Assembly: GCA_024220505.1 (NCBI GenBank)
Contig: JAKZZE010000003.1
Location: 1,054,001 to 1,118,000, forward strand
Length of the DNA stretch: 64,000 nucleotides
Direction of reading: 5' to 3'
From: Rhizopus arrhizus
Taxonomy: Eukaryota; Mucoromycota; Mucoromycetes; Mucorales; Rhizopodaceae
Shown here: piece after piece, positions 1 through 12,608 of the stretch
How positions within the stretch are numbered: position 1 is the first letter of the stretch
How the letters are laid out: each line of letters begins with the position of its first letter
The notes under the pieces: model-generated
What the model saw: the letters and a program-made list of their open reading frames with translations, nothing else
Told to the model about the DNA's origin: nothing
Databases searched by the model: none
Translations under genes and position numbers: made by a program

Positions 1-194
1 TATTTAAATAAACTATAGAACATATATCTCCCTAAAAACTTAATCTATAATGTCTAAATAACTAACTGTAATTTACAATATTTGGATACTTGTGATTTCA
101 TATATATTAAAAGTGTTATTCCTGAACTTGTTTTTTTTAATTATACAACAAATAAATAAATGAAAGTAAAAGAAAAGAAGAAAAGAAAAAAGAG

Positions 195-1789
195 CTATTG
201 TAGTTGTATTGGTAGAAAATTTCCAACAATCACTGTCTAATAATTATTCTTGTTATTAAAATGGTTAATACAGTAAAAGGCACTTACAGGAATATTATAT
301 TTGTCTCTACGAATAGTAAATGAAAAACAACACGAAATCACGCTTGTATTTTCTGGGCCAGGACTTTTTAGTAAACATGAAGTTAAGACTGCTTTTTGTC
401 CAGGATCAAAGGCTATATTTCCATATTTCTATTTAAGATATGAGCATTCCTTTCTGTACCTCTTTACCCTCTTACTTAGTTTACCTCCCAATAGTTAACT
501 GCTGATTCTTCCGCCATTAATTCATAAATACATAATCTACCTTCTCTGAGATTCTCAATAGGAACATTGACAAGTGCAGCAAACTCTTTATTTCCTTTAT
601 ATATTTCACCTGTACGTCTCCATAAACAGGCTGGTATACCCATCGAACTAAACACTCTATCATAATCCTACTTGCTATGATTAGTTACCGTCAGTGTGCT
701 ACTATTTCTTCTTATTATTTATTTCTTCTACCAAAAGTAATCTTTCAAAGGCTTCCTCAACTAATATTAGATCAATATCCGTTAATGATTGGGCCACCGA
801 CCTAAAAGCAGGACGAAATGTTCCCATCACGTTCAATATACGTTGACGACTAGAGGCAGACATACTATATTTGAATTTATGTAAGCTATCTTAATATCTT
901 CCTGTTCCCTCTCCCAAACCATTTACTTATTGTCCATGTATTTTTGAAGTCTAGCATAGCCATTCACATAGTTATATGGTTTCAAAAACCCTGCTTCATA
1001 CTTTGCATTAATCACTTCTGTCAAACGATCTTCTAATTTTCCGTCAGAAGGATCGGCTGCTGTTAAAAAAAACCTTTCAGTGTTATTGACAGTTGTATTG
1101 GGTGCTGCATCGTTTCTAGCTGCCATAATCCCCTGCTTGTCACTACCACCTAGTGAATCTAAAAAATTGCTGATGACTGATATTTCATTGCCCATTTGTT
1201 CACTTGCAAATGTAAGTTGACCTGCTCCCATTTGTCCATAAAGCTGAAGTGGAAGTCTTCTGGGATTACTGTTAGATCGAGCAACTATATTGAGATCTGT
1301 TATGAATCAAATATATTTTTTAGTGGATGAATTACCATTGTTTTGAGCTAGAGTAGATAAGGGCGCATAGTTCTCATTGTTGATATTAATTTGAATGTCT
1401 GATCTAGCATTATTCAACTGTTGTTGCTGTTGCTGTATAGAAATAGAGTTGTTTGGGGGTTTTACTTCATCGTGGCATAAATGCCCAATGCTTCGTTTAA
1501 TGCAACGCTGACAAGGACGACCTAAATAAAGACATGAACAAATTATTTTAATTGTAAAAAAAACAAAAACAAAACTACCTTCATCACAAGTCATATGTGA
1601 GCGTCTACAGTAAACACAGGCTAAATCAAAGTTCAACAAGCTTGTTTGTATATTATTGTTCATTTTACCATGTGTCACTTTTCGTCTTTTAGGACCAGTA
1701 CGAGGCTTCTTTTTATTATCTTGAGGTTGATGTGTACTACTCTCTGGAGAGTCTTGCTGGCCTGCAGTTGGTCGCGTTGAATCAGACAT
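195..1789 (-). CDS. ERT1: ERT1/AcuK-like Zn2Cys6 transcription factor (gluconeogenesis regulator)
   Basis: Seven exons on the minus strand: 1579-1789, 1336-1521, 927-1296, 732-864, 485-667, 288-428, 195-236 (introns 39-64 nt). They sum to 1266 nt, giving 421 aa. The zinc cluster spans about residues 58-86 (C58, C61, C68, C74, C77, C86; CX2CX6CX5CX2CX8C), and an intron splits it just after CDEG. A Gln run follows, then the family-specific middle region (QMGNEISVISNFLDSL, GYARLQKYMD). The C-terminal PAS-like half contains SVAQSLTDIDLILVEEAFER, MGIPACLWRRTGEIYKGN, YWEKYGNIAFDPGQKAVL and IVGNFLPI. Family knowledge: ERT1/AcuK proteins are nuclear activators of gluconeogenic genes. Start chosen at MSDSTRP; an upstream in-frame ATG at 1846 would add a hydrophobic stretch that does not look native. 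At 421 aa it is shorter than ascomycete members. Regulatory targets here are inference. Confidence 0.93.
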
Positions 1790-3763
1790 TTTTTTTTGTT
1801 GATTGCAAGGCAAAAAAAGAAAGGAAAACCAATAGAAAAAGTCCATACTTTTTTATGAGTCAACAAGTATCAGTTCCCCTCATATCTAATGGCCGACTGA
1901 ATAATTAGGTGCTAGATTAAGCCAGATTTAAACGGTGCAATATCTAGCCTTTTTTTTTTTGTTTTCTTACAGAGTATATACACATCCGGCCGCCGGGATT
2001 ATGAGGAAAAGACGCTCAGGTTATAATATTAGTCTTTATCATGTCATTTTCACTAGATAAATGTGTAATAAGTTGAATATTAAAAAGATCAAAATTCATT
2101 AAGTGCGCAAATTAATATCATAATTATTATACGTAAATTATATTTTCACTTTCCTTAATATTTCATTTAACTCTTCAGATCCATAAACAAAGTATACTTT
2201 TTATTATCCTCTTTTTTCATAGGCACATGCCAGTTTTCTCAACTTTGTCCATTTTCATATTCTTTTTGCTAATTAATTCAAGTGACTAATCATAATTCTT
2301 TAAAAGCGTAACATATTTTAATCCAAGATATACTCTTGTATTTTTTTTTTTGACTTTGATTTTTATCGTATATAATATATATAATATATATCATTACTGT
2401 CTTTATAGCTGGGTTAAATCTATTAAAGGTGAGAATCACGAATTTGCTACGACCCATAATGTGAGTAACGCAAGGAAATTCAGTGTTGCAATCGGCATTT
2501 CTCTTTTAAAATGAAAGGTACAAGCATGATTACAAAGTGAACGCATTTTCAAATTATCTTAGACTTGATTATCATTTTTACTATGTCTTTTAGTATCTTT
2601 GGTTCATGTATATTAAGCTTTTTAGTCCCGAGGTTGAAGATTTCATTTTGATAATAAAAGTTGTATGTAAATTAAATTTGTATTTTTAATTTACAGTGAT
2701 TTTTTTTATGTCAAATGGCAATAAAAAAAAAAGAAAATATTTATTTACTACTATAACTGAACTTTGCTTCTTTAGAAAAAACACTTATAATACCTCAATA
2801 TTGTATTTTATAGTTAAATTTTTATCCAAACATATTTCTTCAATATACAAAGTTCTTTGTCAGTACAAATGCTCATTATAACTTAGTAAATTTGTAAAAC
2901 GTAAACACGAAAAGGATTATTTTATTAAAGAGACCATGCAAGATAGTTTGTTACTAAGATCAAGTGAAAAATAATAAACCGTTTACTACTAAGTGATTTG
3001 CAGTGCTGTGTATGCTTTTTCTAAAACACAAAAAGTTTATGTCTGCTTCAGTACAAATCCTATGCTTAGTATATACACATTAATTCCATTTTTCTTACTT
3101 TTTAGATGTGCCTTTTCTGAATAGCTCATAGTGTGTTGTAGCGCCGTAGTAATCCAGAAAAGAATCAAAGTACAGCGATGAGTGAAATAACAACAAATTT
3201 ATCTTAAATTGTCAGAAAACCATCTCAATTTACTATTTCTTATATAAGAATGTATGGTTGTGATTGAATACTTCTTTTTGGTTCTTAGTTGTATGGCTTG
3301 CACTACTGTTTTTTGTGGTTTCTTTAGTCACTAATACTTTTTTTAATATTATTATATAGTACCATATATATAGATATTAAATAGTAATAATAAGTTATTC
3401 TATACCTCATCATCGGCCATTCTCTTTCTTAAGTGCTCTAAACTGATGATTTTATCATTCATTTACAATAGGGTTCGTTTGCTAAATGGATTTTTATCAC
3501 TAGAATTTGTGCACAGGATATGATACAAGGACATTTATTGGCCAAAAATAAAGCCCCGAAATTTGAGCCAATCAATCTTTAATAATTTCAACAAAAGTTT
3601 ATTTTAAATGAACGAACTATTTCGAAGAAAGCAGCATTTCAATTTTCTTTTTTCTCTCTCTCTCTCTCTCTTTTTTAATCACATCATTATATATTTATAT
3701 ACTTTTACTTTCTCTCCTACTTCTCCTATTTCTTCTTTTTCTTATTGTACTTAATTTAACATT
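1790..3763. other. Divergent intergenic region, no gene recognised
   Basis: About 2 kb of AT-rich DNA between the divergently transcribed ERT1 and Rac genes. It holds a short GC-rich palindromic patch (CCGGCCGCCGG near 1987), many A/T runs and a CT microsatellite at 3653-3670 just before the Rac start. Small ORFs such as 2696-2881 are low-complexity. It presumably carries both promoters, but I recognise no defined element. Confidence 0.6.
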
Positions 3764-4538
<775 letters not shown>

Positions 4539-5584
4539 ACTATCTTCATACAAAAATAAGATTACTCATTTTTATATGACAATTTCTTAATTATTCTCTC
4601 TCTCTCTCTCTTTCTCACACACACACACACACACACTCACACACACGCTCTCTTTAATATTGTATCCTTTATGGCTTTATTTTTTTTATATCTTTTATTT
4701 ACACAATTAAAGTCATGTCATACAAAAAAGGAAATCATGGGTGTTGCTTCTATTCTCAAAATGATGTTTGTGTAAAAGTTCTGTTTTACATTTCGTGGTT
4801 ACAGTCATCCTCAGCTTATTTATTGAATCATAGTCAATGTATCTCTTCTTTTTTATGCGTACATTTATAAAAGCAATTAATTACATATAAATTTAATTAA
4901 AAGTTTAAAAATAGTAGTCTGCTAATAATAATAGTAAGACAATCTAGTATCAGGGAGTAGAAAGAGTAGGACAAGTAACCTGATAGTTGTTGTATTCAGT
5001 TCCTATTTTATTTACTAATTTTGATTCAACAAGGAACAACTTTTTATTTTACATAAAGCAAGGATGAATCAAACAATAAATCAAAGCCTACTAACAAATC
5101 AATTTTGTGCAACAAAACTTTTGAAGTACGTTACGCGTTTGTTATCTAAATATGTATTTTTTTTTTGTTTCTCACTCTAAATTTCCACGTGGTATTTAAG
5201 GAAAAAATGATTAAAATGAAGTTTGCTTTATTTTACATTCTTTTTTTTTTAAAGTAAATTAAATGTAGTAAACCATTTATATACCAGTAATGATTGTATA
5301 TTCTAATCCCAATTAAAACAAAAGTATACGTTAATTACATGTATGCATAAAAATCTGAACAAAGCATGCAACTAAAACGAAAATTGTAAAGCATCAAAAT
5401 TATATATGAACTTTATTGTTTTTGTAAAAAGAAAAAGGCTCATGAGAGATGAATGATGACATTTAAGTGATATACTAGTTTGACAAATGAAGTTTTTTTT
5501 TTTTGTATTAGAAAAATCAATCATACTTTATCCTTTTCTCTTTGTATTCTTTTCATTACCTTTCTTATTTTAATTCTTGAAAAA
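4539..5584. other. Intergenic, CT/CA microsatellite
   Basis: Spacer between the Rac 3' end and the FAS1 gene. It contains a compound (CT)n(CA)n microsatellite at about 4595-4648, immediately 3' of Rac and probably in its 3' UTR, followed by AT-rich DNA with T runs. No gene or RNA recognised. Confidence 0.6.
4595..4648. repeat. Compound (CT)n(CA)n microsatellite
   Basis: An uninterrupted CT run grades into a CA run about 55 nt downstream of the Rac stop codon. Confidence 0.9.
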
Positions 5585-8213
5585 ATGCATAAAAAAGTTA
5601 CGGTATTCTTTGTACTATTTTATGTCTTGATATGCTTCAAATACATGTGCTCTGCTTGTTTATTCAATGATTATTTAAAGCCTGAAAAATCATTATATGA
5701 TACTCTTGTTGATGACAAAAGATTCACTAAATTTGTTGATGAAATCGAAAGACATAATCTAACTTTTAAGTTCAAGGCAATCAAAGCTGGCACAGTTTTT
5801 GCTCCTGTGAATCAAGCTTTTGATCATGACAACGATGACAGCCATTCAGCACCAGAACAGGTTCTGTATCATGTCATTCCTGTCGCTATCAAGTCAAATG
5901 AATTTTGGGATGGACGGCTTTTAGAGACAGAGGCTTATAGTGGTGATTTACGACAATTTCTGAAGGTCACCAAGACCACATTTAAAGGTGACATTATTAT
6001 TGGTACCGGAGTGGAAGCAAATCGCGCACAAATTGTTCAAGCTGATATTGATGCTTCGAATGGTGTCATTCATACTGTTGACAATTTTTTGCCACTACCT
6101 GTAAATTTGGGTAACGTATAGGTCCATCTTACTGGACATAAAAGACAACAGACTGACACACTTTATTTTAGATGAAACATTAGCTCTGGACAATGATCTT
6201 CAGGATTTTTGTGATTTAATTAATAAGGCTCATATGGATCAAGAACTAAAGAATACAAAGGGTTATACTATCTTTGCGACTAAAGAAAGTGTCTTTGGAA
6301 ATGATCTCAGTGATATTGAAAAGGATTATTTGAACAGCAAAGAAGGTCGTTATGATTTGGCAAGGATTTTAAAGCATCAGATTTCACCCAAGATCTTTTA
6401 TACAAATGATTTTGCAGAAGGAAAATCTAAAATTGAAACTGTTGAAGGCTCAGAATTCCTTGCTGTATTGGTTCATGGAAATTCTATTACTGTGAATGAT
6501 ATCAAAGTGATTAAAAGTAACATTTTATCAGCCAATGGTAAGCACAAGAAATTTTAATCATTATTTATCATTGATTTTTCATCGTAAAAAAAGGTGTGAT
6601 TCATGTGCTTGAAAAACCTTTATTGCCTAAAAATAAGGATTTTCTGAACCTTGATACTCGAAAGGTTTTGAGTGCTATCCATGCAACCAAATTTGGAAGG
6701 TTACTTGACAATAATGATTTAGGACACTATTTGGACAAGGATCAAACTGATAAAGTGACACTATTGGCTCCTCCAAATGATAAATTGGATGAAGGTAATG
6801 TGCCTAAAAATCAAATGAAGGCCTGGCTAAAATACCATATCGTTCGTAATCGATATCGCCCCTCTGACCTCATTCATGGCCAATTACTTGAGACTCATTC
6901 TCACGATGACCTCAGTGATTCCTATTATCAGCACATACCCGTGACCATTTCAGAACCAAATAAATGGATTCAATTTGACAAATCTCATGTGTTAAGGGAT
7001 CCTGGTAGGTTTAATGTTAATATAAAGCCAATAAATGACTCTTCCTTTATTAATTGTTTCCTTCTGTATTAAAGTTGAAATTGGAAGCAATGTCATCATC
7101 TATCCTATTGCTCATCGTCTCGTTTTACCTCGAAATACAGTCAATCGTCTCCCTGCTAACCTTGAACTGTCTACATTTGTGGCTAGCTTATATGCATCAG
7201 ATTCTGATAAAGCGATTGAAAAGGCACATGGAATCACTTTGTTTGCTCCTACTAACAAAGCTTTTACTCATCTTGGTCTCTTGGCAGAGCATCTACTTCA
7301 ACCTGAATCACGAAAGAAACTTGAGCAAGTAATAAAGTATCATGCTGTCTGTGGTCTATTCTATGCGAACTTAACAGCAGAAGGTGAACACAAAGAGGAG
7401 ACGCTCGCGTCGGATTCTCGCATTACTCTAAACAAGACAAGCGCTGGATTCTTTATCCGAGGTCATGGTGCTGCTGATGAAAATGACCGCGCAGTGATTG
7501 CAAAAGTGATACGTACAGATATCTTGACTTCAAATGGTGTTATTCATACCATTGATCGTGTTCAACTTCCAGAAAATTTGGAAGTTAGCAATCATAATCT
7601 TTTATCTGCTGAAGGAACGATTAGATTATTAGGTCTGTTGAAGTATGGTAATATGCCAAAGAATGTTTTAAACGGTACATCCAAGGATGAACCTTATACG
7701 GTCTTGGCCCCCTCTGATCGTGCGTTTGCCAGAACTAATTTATCTCATCTGAGTGATGAAAAACTTGCCAAACTTGCCAAATTACATGTAATCCCTCTCG
7801 GCTTACCTCGACTTGATACAAGTGAAATAGGAAAGAAACGTTGGTGGGCTTCAGATAACAATGAACATCGTGATATTGGATATACTGGTACTGAATTTCC
7901 TTCACTGCTTTCTAAGGACACTGTGATTGTCATCAACAAAAATATTGGTGGTGGTTACTCAGTCAATATTAAAGGGAGTTCTCAAGGCAGTGCCGACATT
8001 TTGGACCTTGGCCGCTCAAGTTCTGGTGGCGGTGTACTTGTCATCGACCGTGTTCTTGTTCTGCCAGAAGAAGCTCGCCAAAAGAGATGGCCTTGGTGGG
8101 TTATTGCTTTGATTATTATCGGGGTTTTTGTAGTCCTTTCACTCTTAGCAATTTGTGTTTATTATGCTTGGAAATGGTATGCGTCTCGTCGTGAGGGACA
8201 AGTCTCTTTGTGA
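5585..8213 (+). CDS. Fasciclin (FAS1) multi-domain membrane-anchored surface protein
   Basis: Four exons: 5585-6110, 6172-6537, 6594-7004, 7075-8213, summing to 2442 nt (813 aa). An N-terminal hydrophobic signal sequence (about residues 5-26) precedes five FAS1-like units. Their H1-type motifs begin near residues 70 (VFAPVNQAF), 206 (YTIFATKESVF), 351 (VTLLAPPNDKL), 487 (ITLFAPTNKAF) and 641 (YTVLAPSDRAF). Several have the matching H2 motif, for example ASNGVIHTVD and TSNGVIHTID. One transmembrane helix (about 775-800, WWVIALIIIGVFVVLSLLAI) and a short basic tail of about 13 residues end the protein, so it is a type I membrane protein rather than GPI-anchored. FAS1 domains mediate adhesion; the ligand cannot be read from sequence. 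Start taken at ATG 5585, which gives a clean signal peptide; the longer upstream reading frame is T-rich leader. Confidence 0.93.
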
Positions 8214-8279
8214 CTCAATTAAAAACATTTTTTCTTTTGCTTAAATTTATGCATTTTATAATTCGTTAATAAAGCACTC

Positions 8280-8311
<32 letters not shown>

Positions 8312-8718
8312 GACCCCTTGAATTTGTTGAAACATAAACAACACGACTTAGGAAATGATCCCGAACCATGTTGTATAACCGCTGTAAGGAAAAAAGATTG
8401 CCTCTCTCTTACTTTTTTTTTTTTTTTTTTTCTCACAAACATCACTCATGATTTTAAGTTCAATAAAGCTCGACTCTAATAAGATTTGGTCTCGGCAAAC
8501 GCTTGTGATCATTTCAATTTTTCTATTGATTGTAAAAGAAACATAAATAAAAGGAATATATGATATAATCTCACTATTAGCATGGTCATAGATTTTTGGT
8601 CCTGCTTTGATAGCGGTTGATCTTGTTTATCTCTCTGGTAACATTAGACAAATTAAGTTTATCTGACCTCATAATAACTGGGTTGTCAAAAAAAAAAGAC
8701 TGGGTTAATAGTTTTAGA
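8214..8718. other. Intergenic with poly(T) tracts
   Basis: Spacer containing a T run of about 25 (8281-8305) and another of about 22 (8409-8430). No gene seen; likely terminator and promoter DNA of the flanking tandem genes. Confidence 0.6.
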
Positions 8719-9968
8719 ATGGCTGATTTGTATACTTACTTAACTTTTATTGGCATTATCAGTGTATGGAGCATCTATGGATTTGTTGTAACGTTTACGG
8801 TAAAAGAGAAGAAGACATAAACAGAACAAAAAGAAAAAAAAAAAGCATTTATTAATTCAATAGAAATCTGTTGGTGGTATGAGTATATTTATGTACGGTT
8901 TATGCTTTGTTGTTATTCTTCAATTCTTGATTGGATTCGTGCACATCATGTTGCTCTACAGCACTTACCGCCCTATTTTGATGAACAATTGTATGCAACG
9001 TCAGCCATATCGCTTCTTTTGGTGGTCTGAAAACTATGAGGAGAATGAACAATTTAAGGGAATATTTGACAAATGTACCCACCAATGGTCAAATTTTTCA
9101 ACAGAGCGACTTGTTTCATGGGTAGTTTATACCGTTGTATCTGTATGCATAAAGTATAAAAAATACATAGATGAATAACTATTTCTAACAAACTTAGGGA
9201 TTGGTATTGGCTATTGTTATTATCCATAAAAACTATATCCCTACTGAACATCAAGAGGCTCGTGGATATATTGTAGGCGATCAAGAAGGAGAATGGACAT
9301 CTAATGAAAAACCGACAAATGATGCTGCACTCTATCAAGAACACTATCCTCCATCTTATGGCGATGAAGAAAAAGAGTCTATGGACTATGGCATGCGTCA
9401 GCAACGTCAAAAGCTGTACGATGAAATAGAAAAACGTCAAAGAGCCAAAAAGAATTTCAATCGAAAATCTGTTATTAGTAGCACATCCTCTTCAGAGCCT
9501 GCCGCTGTCTCTGTAGTTCATCCTCTCGACTTGACCAAGGGACTTGGAGCCTACCAAATTCCTCCTGTGCCTCCAAACGAAAGACGTGAATTATGGAACA
9601 GATATGAAGGAACGAGTATACCAGAGGAAGATTATCGAGCACTGCAGCATCAGAAACGCTTTGATTCGCATAGTTCTGAAAGAATGGAATACGAGCTTTA
9701 TAAGTCTAATGGATCTGAAATTCGTAGGCGCCATAGTAACTTTATGGAAAAAAAGAGGCGGGCCAGTGGACGTAGAAGATCTAGATTGGGTAACTCTCAA
9801 AGGAAAGCATCTACTCATGTTCGTTGGCGTAATGATAGCAAAGGGTATGCGTTTTCACCTTTAATTAAGAATTCAAATGATCTTGAAGAAGAAGAACATG
9901 AAGAAGAACAAGAAAGTGCCAACTTGATGAAGCCAGAGGACACTGAACCCACAGAGCAAGCTTCCTAA
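8719..9968 (+). CDS. Uncharacterised multi-span membrane protein with charged cytoplasmic tail
   Basis: Three exons: 8719-8799, 8864-9142, 9198-9968, summing to 1131 nt (376 aa). I do not recognise the family. Seen: three or four hydrophobic segments in the first 135 residues (LTFIGIISVWSIYGFVV; MYGLCFVVILQFLIGFVHIM; VSWVVYTVVSGLVLAIVII), with a Cys-containing loop between the last two (NNCMQRQPYRFFWWSENYEE). A long hydrophilic tail follows (QEGEW, KLYDEIEKRQRAKK, basic KKRRASGRRRSRLG) and ends in an acidic EEEEHEEEQE patch. The topology resembles small fungal tetraspan or SUR7-like proteins, but no diagnostic motif was found. Start chosen at MADLYTYL because it opens the first helix. Confidence 0.8.
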
Positions 9969-10485
9969 AACAAAAATAAACGATTTGCTTAATGTGGAAT
10001 TTTTCGCAGTAATTTAACACAAACATGATTGTTTGTAGTAAGGATATGCAATTAAGTAACATCCAGTAAATGCGCTTGAAACTGTTAAGATCTATATTGG
10101 CATATTTACCGAAAAAAAAAGGGGGGGGGGCTGTTCCTACCTGCCTCAATCGCAATGATGGAGAACGTTAAAAGCATCATAAGTTCAGTTTAATTTCTCA
10201 TTGAAGTACTTATTGAATTACAATTGGTCTCTATAGCTGAACGCATAGCTATGATGATATCTGGGATTTTAACAGGCTCAAGAGAATTGGTAACTGCCCT
10301 TTTTTTTCTTCCTTTTTCACCAGAAAAATATAAACACTATTTCCTATTAAATTTAATATGATTTTCATCAAAAATAAGATAGAGAAAAGGATAGAGTATA
10401 ATATTCTTTAAAAAAAATTCTCTTATGATGAAGCTTGATCTCTAGTACATCTTTCTTATAAGTATTGTTTATTTCGAATCATTTT
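9969..10485. other. Convergent intergenic region, nothing recognised
   Basis: Spacer between the 3' ends of the membrane-protein gene (+) and NDUFB8 (-). AT-rich with an A9G10 run near 10112-10130. No gene seen. Confidence 0.55.
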
Positions 10486-11137
10486 TCATGCTTCCTCATC
10501 ATTTCCAACACGGGCCTATTTTATCCATTTTTAATAAAATGTAATCATTAATGATAAAAATTTGTTACTTACACCGCGAGGACGGATGTCTCCTTCACGA
10601 GCGCCAAATTCTTCTGTCAATCCATTGTAAGGATAGGTTCTCTTGACCTAATGATAAAATCATTAGAAATTAAGATTTATGTATATAAATTGACCTTACA
10701 GCTGGGCTTTCAGGATAAGTCTTGTAAACAATACCAGCAACAGAAGCAATAGCACCAGCAAAGAGTGCTAATTGGGCAAGTGCCTTACGAGGGCTGTATT
10801 CGTGAAGATCGGGAGCCCAAACACCCATAATTTCATCTTCTTCATGAAGCTATGAATAATTTTTAATCTAAAATATTCCCAAGATTTTGTATCATTCACT
10901 CCTTACGGTTTCGCCAAAGTTACGTCTATCTTGGGGATCCCACCAGCCGTAAGGGCCTCTAGCTTGAGTGCTGTTACGAGGCAAGTTGGGATAATCACCA
11001 ATTTGAGGATCTTCAACAATTTCTCCAGTATTTAAGGTTGATTGAGGACGAACTGAGGTCATCACAATGGGTTGGCGAGTGGTTGAAACTAAAGCACGCA
11101 CATTCAATGCACGTTGCATAGCAGCTCTGAATGACAT
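10486..11137 (-). CDS. NDUFB8: NADH:ubiquinone oxidoreductase (complex I) accessory subunit NDUFB8/ASHI
   Basis: Four exons on the minus strand: 10907-11137, 10700-10849, 10573-10647, 10486-10515, summing to 486 nt (161 aa). Diagnostic motifs: DPQIGDYPNLP, ARGPYGWWDPQDRRNFGET, then LHEEDEIMGVWAPD, one transmembrane helix (LAQLALFAGAIASVAGIVY) and TYPESPAVKRTYPYNGL. The N-terminus (MSFRAAMQRALNVRALVSTTRQ) is basic and hydroxylated, as expected of a mitochondrial targeting peptide. Family role: structural subunit of the membrane arm of respiratory complex I. The last exon codes only nine residues (ARVGNDEEA) plus the stop; the frame arithmetic supports it, but it is the weakest part of the model. 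Confidence 0.93.
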
Positions 11138-12608
11138 TATATAAAGAGTGGGGAGAAGAAACTTGTTCTAAAAGAACTTGATGTATCGCCTGTTAAGAAA
11201 CCCTACTTTATTTTTAAAGTTCCACCCTAGAATCAGCAAAGTCACGAAAAATGCGAGACGTTATTTAATGATGACGTAAATAAAATAGCCCAATCAAATC
11301 ATTGCGCCTCTACCTTGCCTTCGAACCCCGTTTAACATCATTAGCTAATAAAGTTTTCGTATCTGTTTATTCCAATGCAGACAATTCGATCTTGTTGAAA
11401 AATATTAATGACAATAAAAAACTGCTACATGATCTCAAAGTCAATGGTGATATACAAAATATATCGTAACAAAAAAGCATCTATCACGTAAAATTAAATT
11501 ATGCTGGCCTTACTACGCACCCAAATGATTCAAAAAATTTCTAAAGTAAACTCGAAAAAAGTAATCAATGAAAGCAATTAGCTTCATAGGAATATTAGTA
11601 GCATATAAAAATAATTATTGACAATCTGCCACATAGTAGCAGTATTAATGTACTTGAACAAAGTATACTTTAAAGGATTCTTCTAAGCTGGAAATTTTCA
11701 ATTACAGAAAAAGACTGTATCAAAGGTCGAAAATAAGTTTAATCATAGGAAATCGCCGCAACGATAAAACATTCAGCAGTAAAGGAATAATAAAATTTTT
11801 GATCTTTTTACTTTCAATGGCATTATGCTTTGTTAAATCTATAATATATCACTAAAGTTAATAACTTGTCAGAAATGACTCATCTTTTGCATTGATTTTT
11901 TGTTTGCTGTATTTTGTTCATTAATGGATGTACAGAAGTTTTTCAATAGAATTCTTATACAAAGCATATAAATTGTGTTTCATCAATACATTCATCATCA
12001 AAGGCCGGTTTTTCCTTCTTGATGTCAATAAAGTAAGATACAATTTTACAAAAAAAATAAAGATACTTTTATATGCACCGCCCGCTTGGATGCTGATTAC
12101 AATTGGTCATATCCTTCTACTTAATTTGGAAGATTCCGCTCCCTTTTGACAATTTTTTTTATTGTTCTATATTATTTAATATTTAATTTGTCTTATACAT
12201 GTGTATGTTACTTTGCTCAGGTTTATAGATATAAAAGAAGAATAATTTAGTACACAGCAGCGCATCTTGAAAAATCTTACCATATTTATGAAAAAGGGAG
12301 AAATTAATCTAGATTATCGGCTTAATTCAAACAAGGACTGTGATTATTCTGGATAAAAAAAAAATAAACAAATTGCTTATTGCTTCACACACAAACAATA
12401 AAAGATATGGCGTATAGTTAATATTCTTTCTAAAGTAACTTTTATATCTTATTATTTTTGTTGTGGTAGCACGAAGATTGAAAGCTTGCCCTGAATCTTC
12501 TTTTTCTTTTTCATTATTAATCCTTTTTTTTTTTTCCTTCTTTCTCGGTTTAATTTTCTTTTGTGTACAAAATCAAGAAAATTACACTCTCTCCTTTTTT
12601 TTTTTAAT
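11138..12608. other. Divergent intergenic region, nothing recognised
   Basis: About 1.5 kb between the NDUFB8 start (-) and the RhoGEF start (+). AT-rich, with T runs just upstream of the RhoGEF ATG. A 73-codon ORF at 11928-12149 has no family resemblance. Both promoters presumably lie here. Confidence 0.55.

Noticed and set aside
1790..1866. Upstream ATG extension of ERT1
   Set aside because: Adds a hydrophobic T-rich leader (FFYWFSFLFLP) unlike any zinc-cluster regulator; MSDSTRP is the natural start.
9054..9440. Antisense ORF across the orphan membrane-protein gene
   Set aside because: Crosses an intron and two exons of the better supported plus-strand gene; composition is that of a shadow frame.
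11306..11335. tRNA-like TTCGAA loop
   Set aside because: Stem pairing around the loop fails and no D-arm or anticodon arm lies at the right spacing.
11928..12149. 73-codon ORF upstream of the RhoGEF
   Set aside because: No family resemblance, poor start context and AT-driven composition; probably chance.
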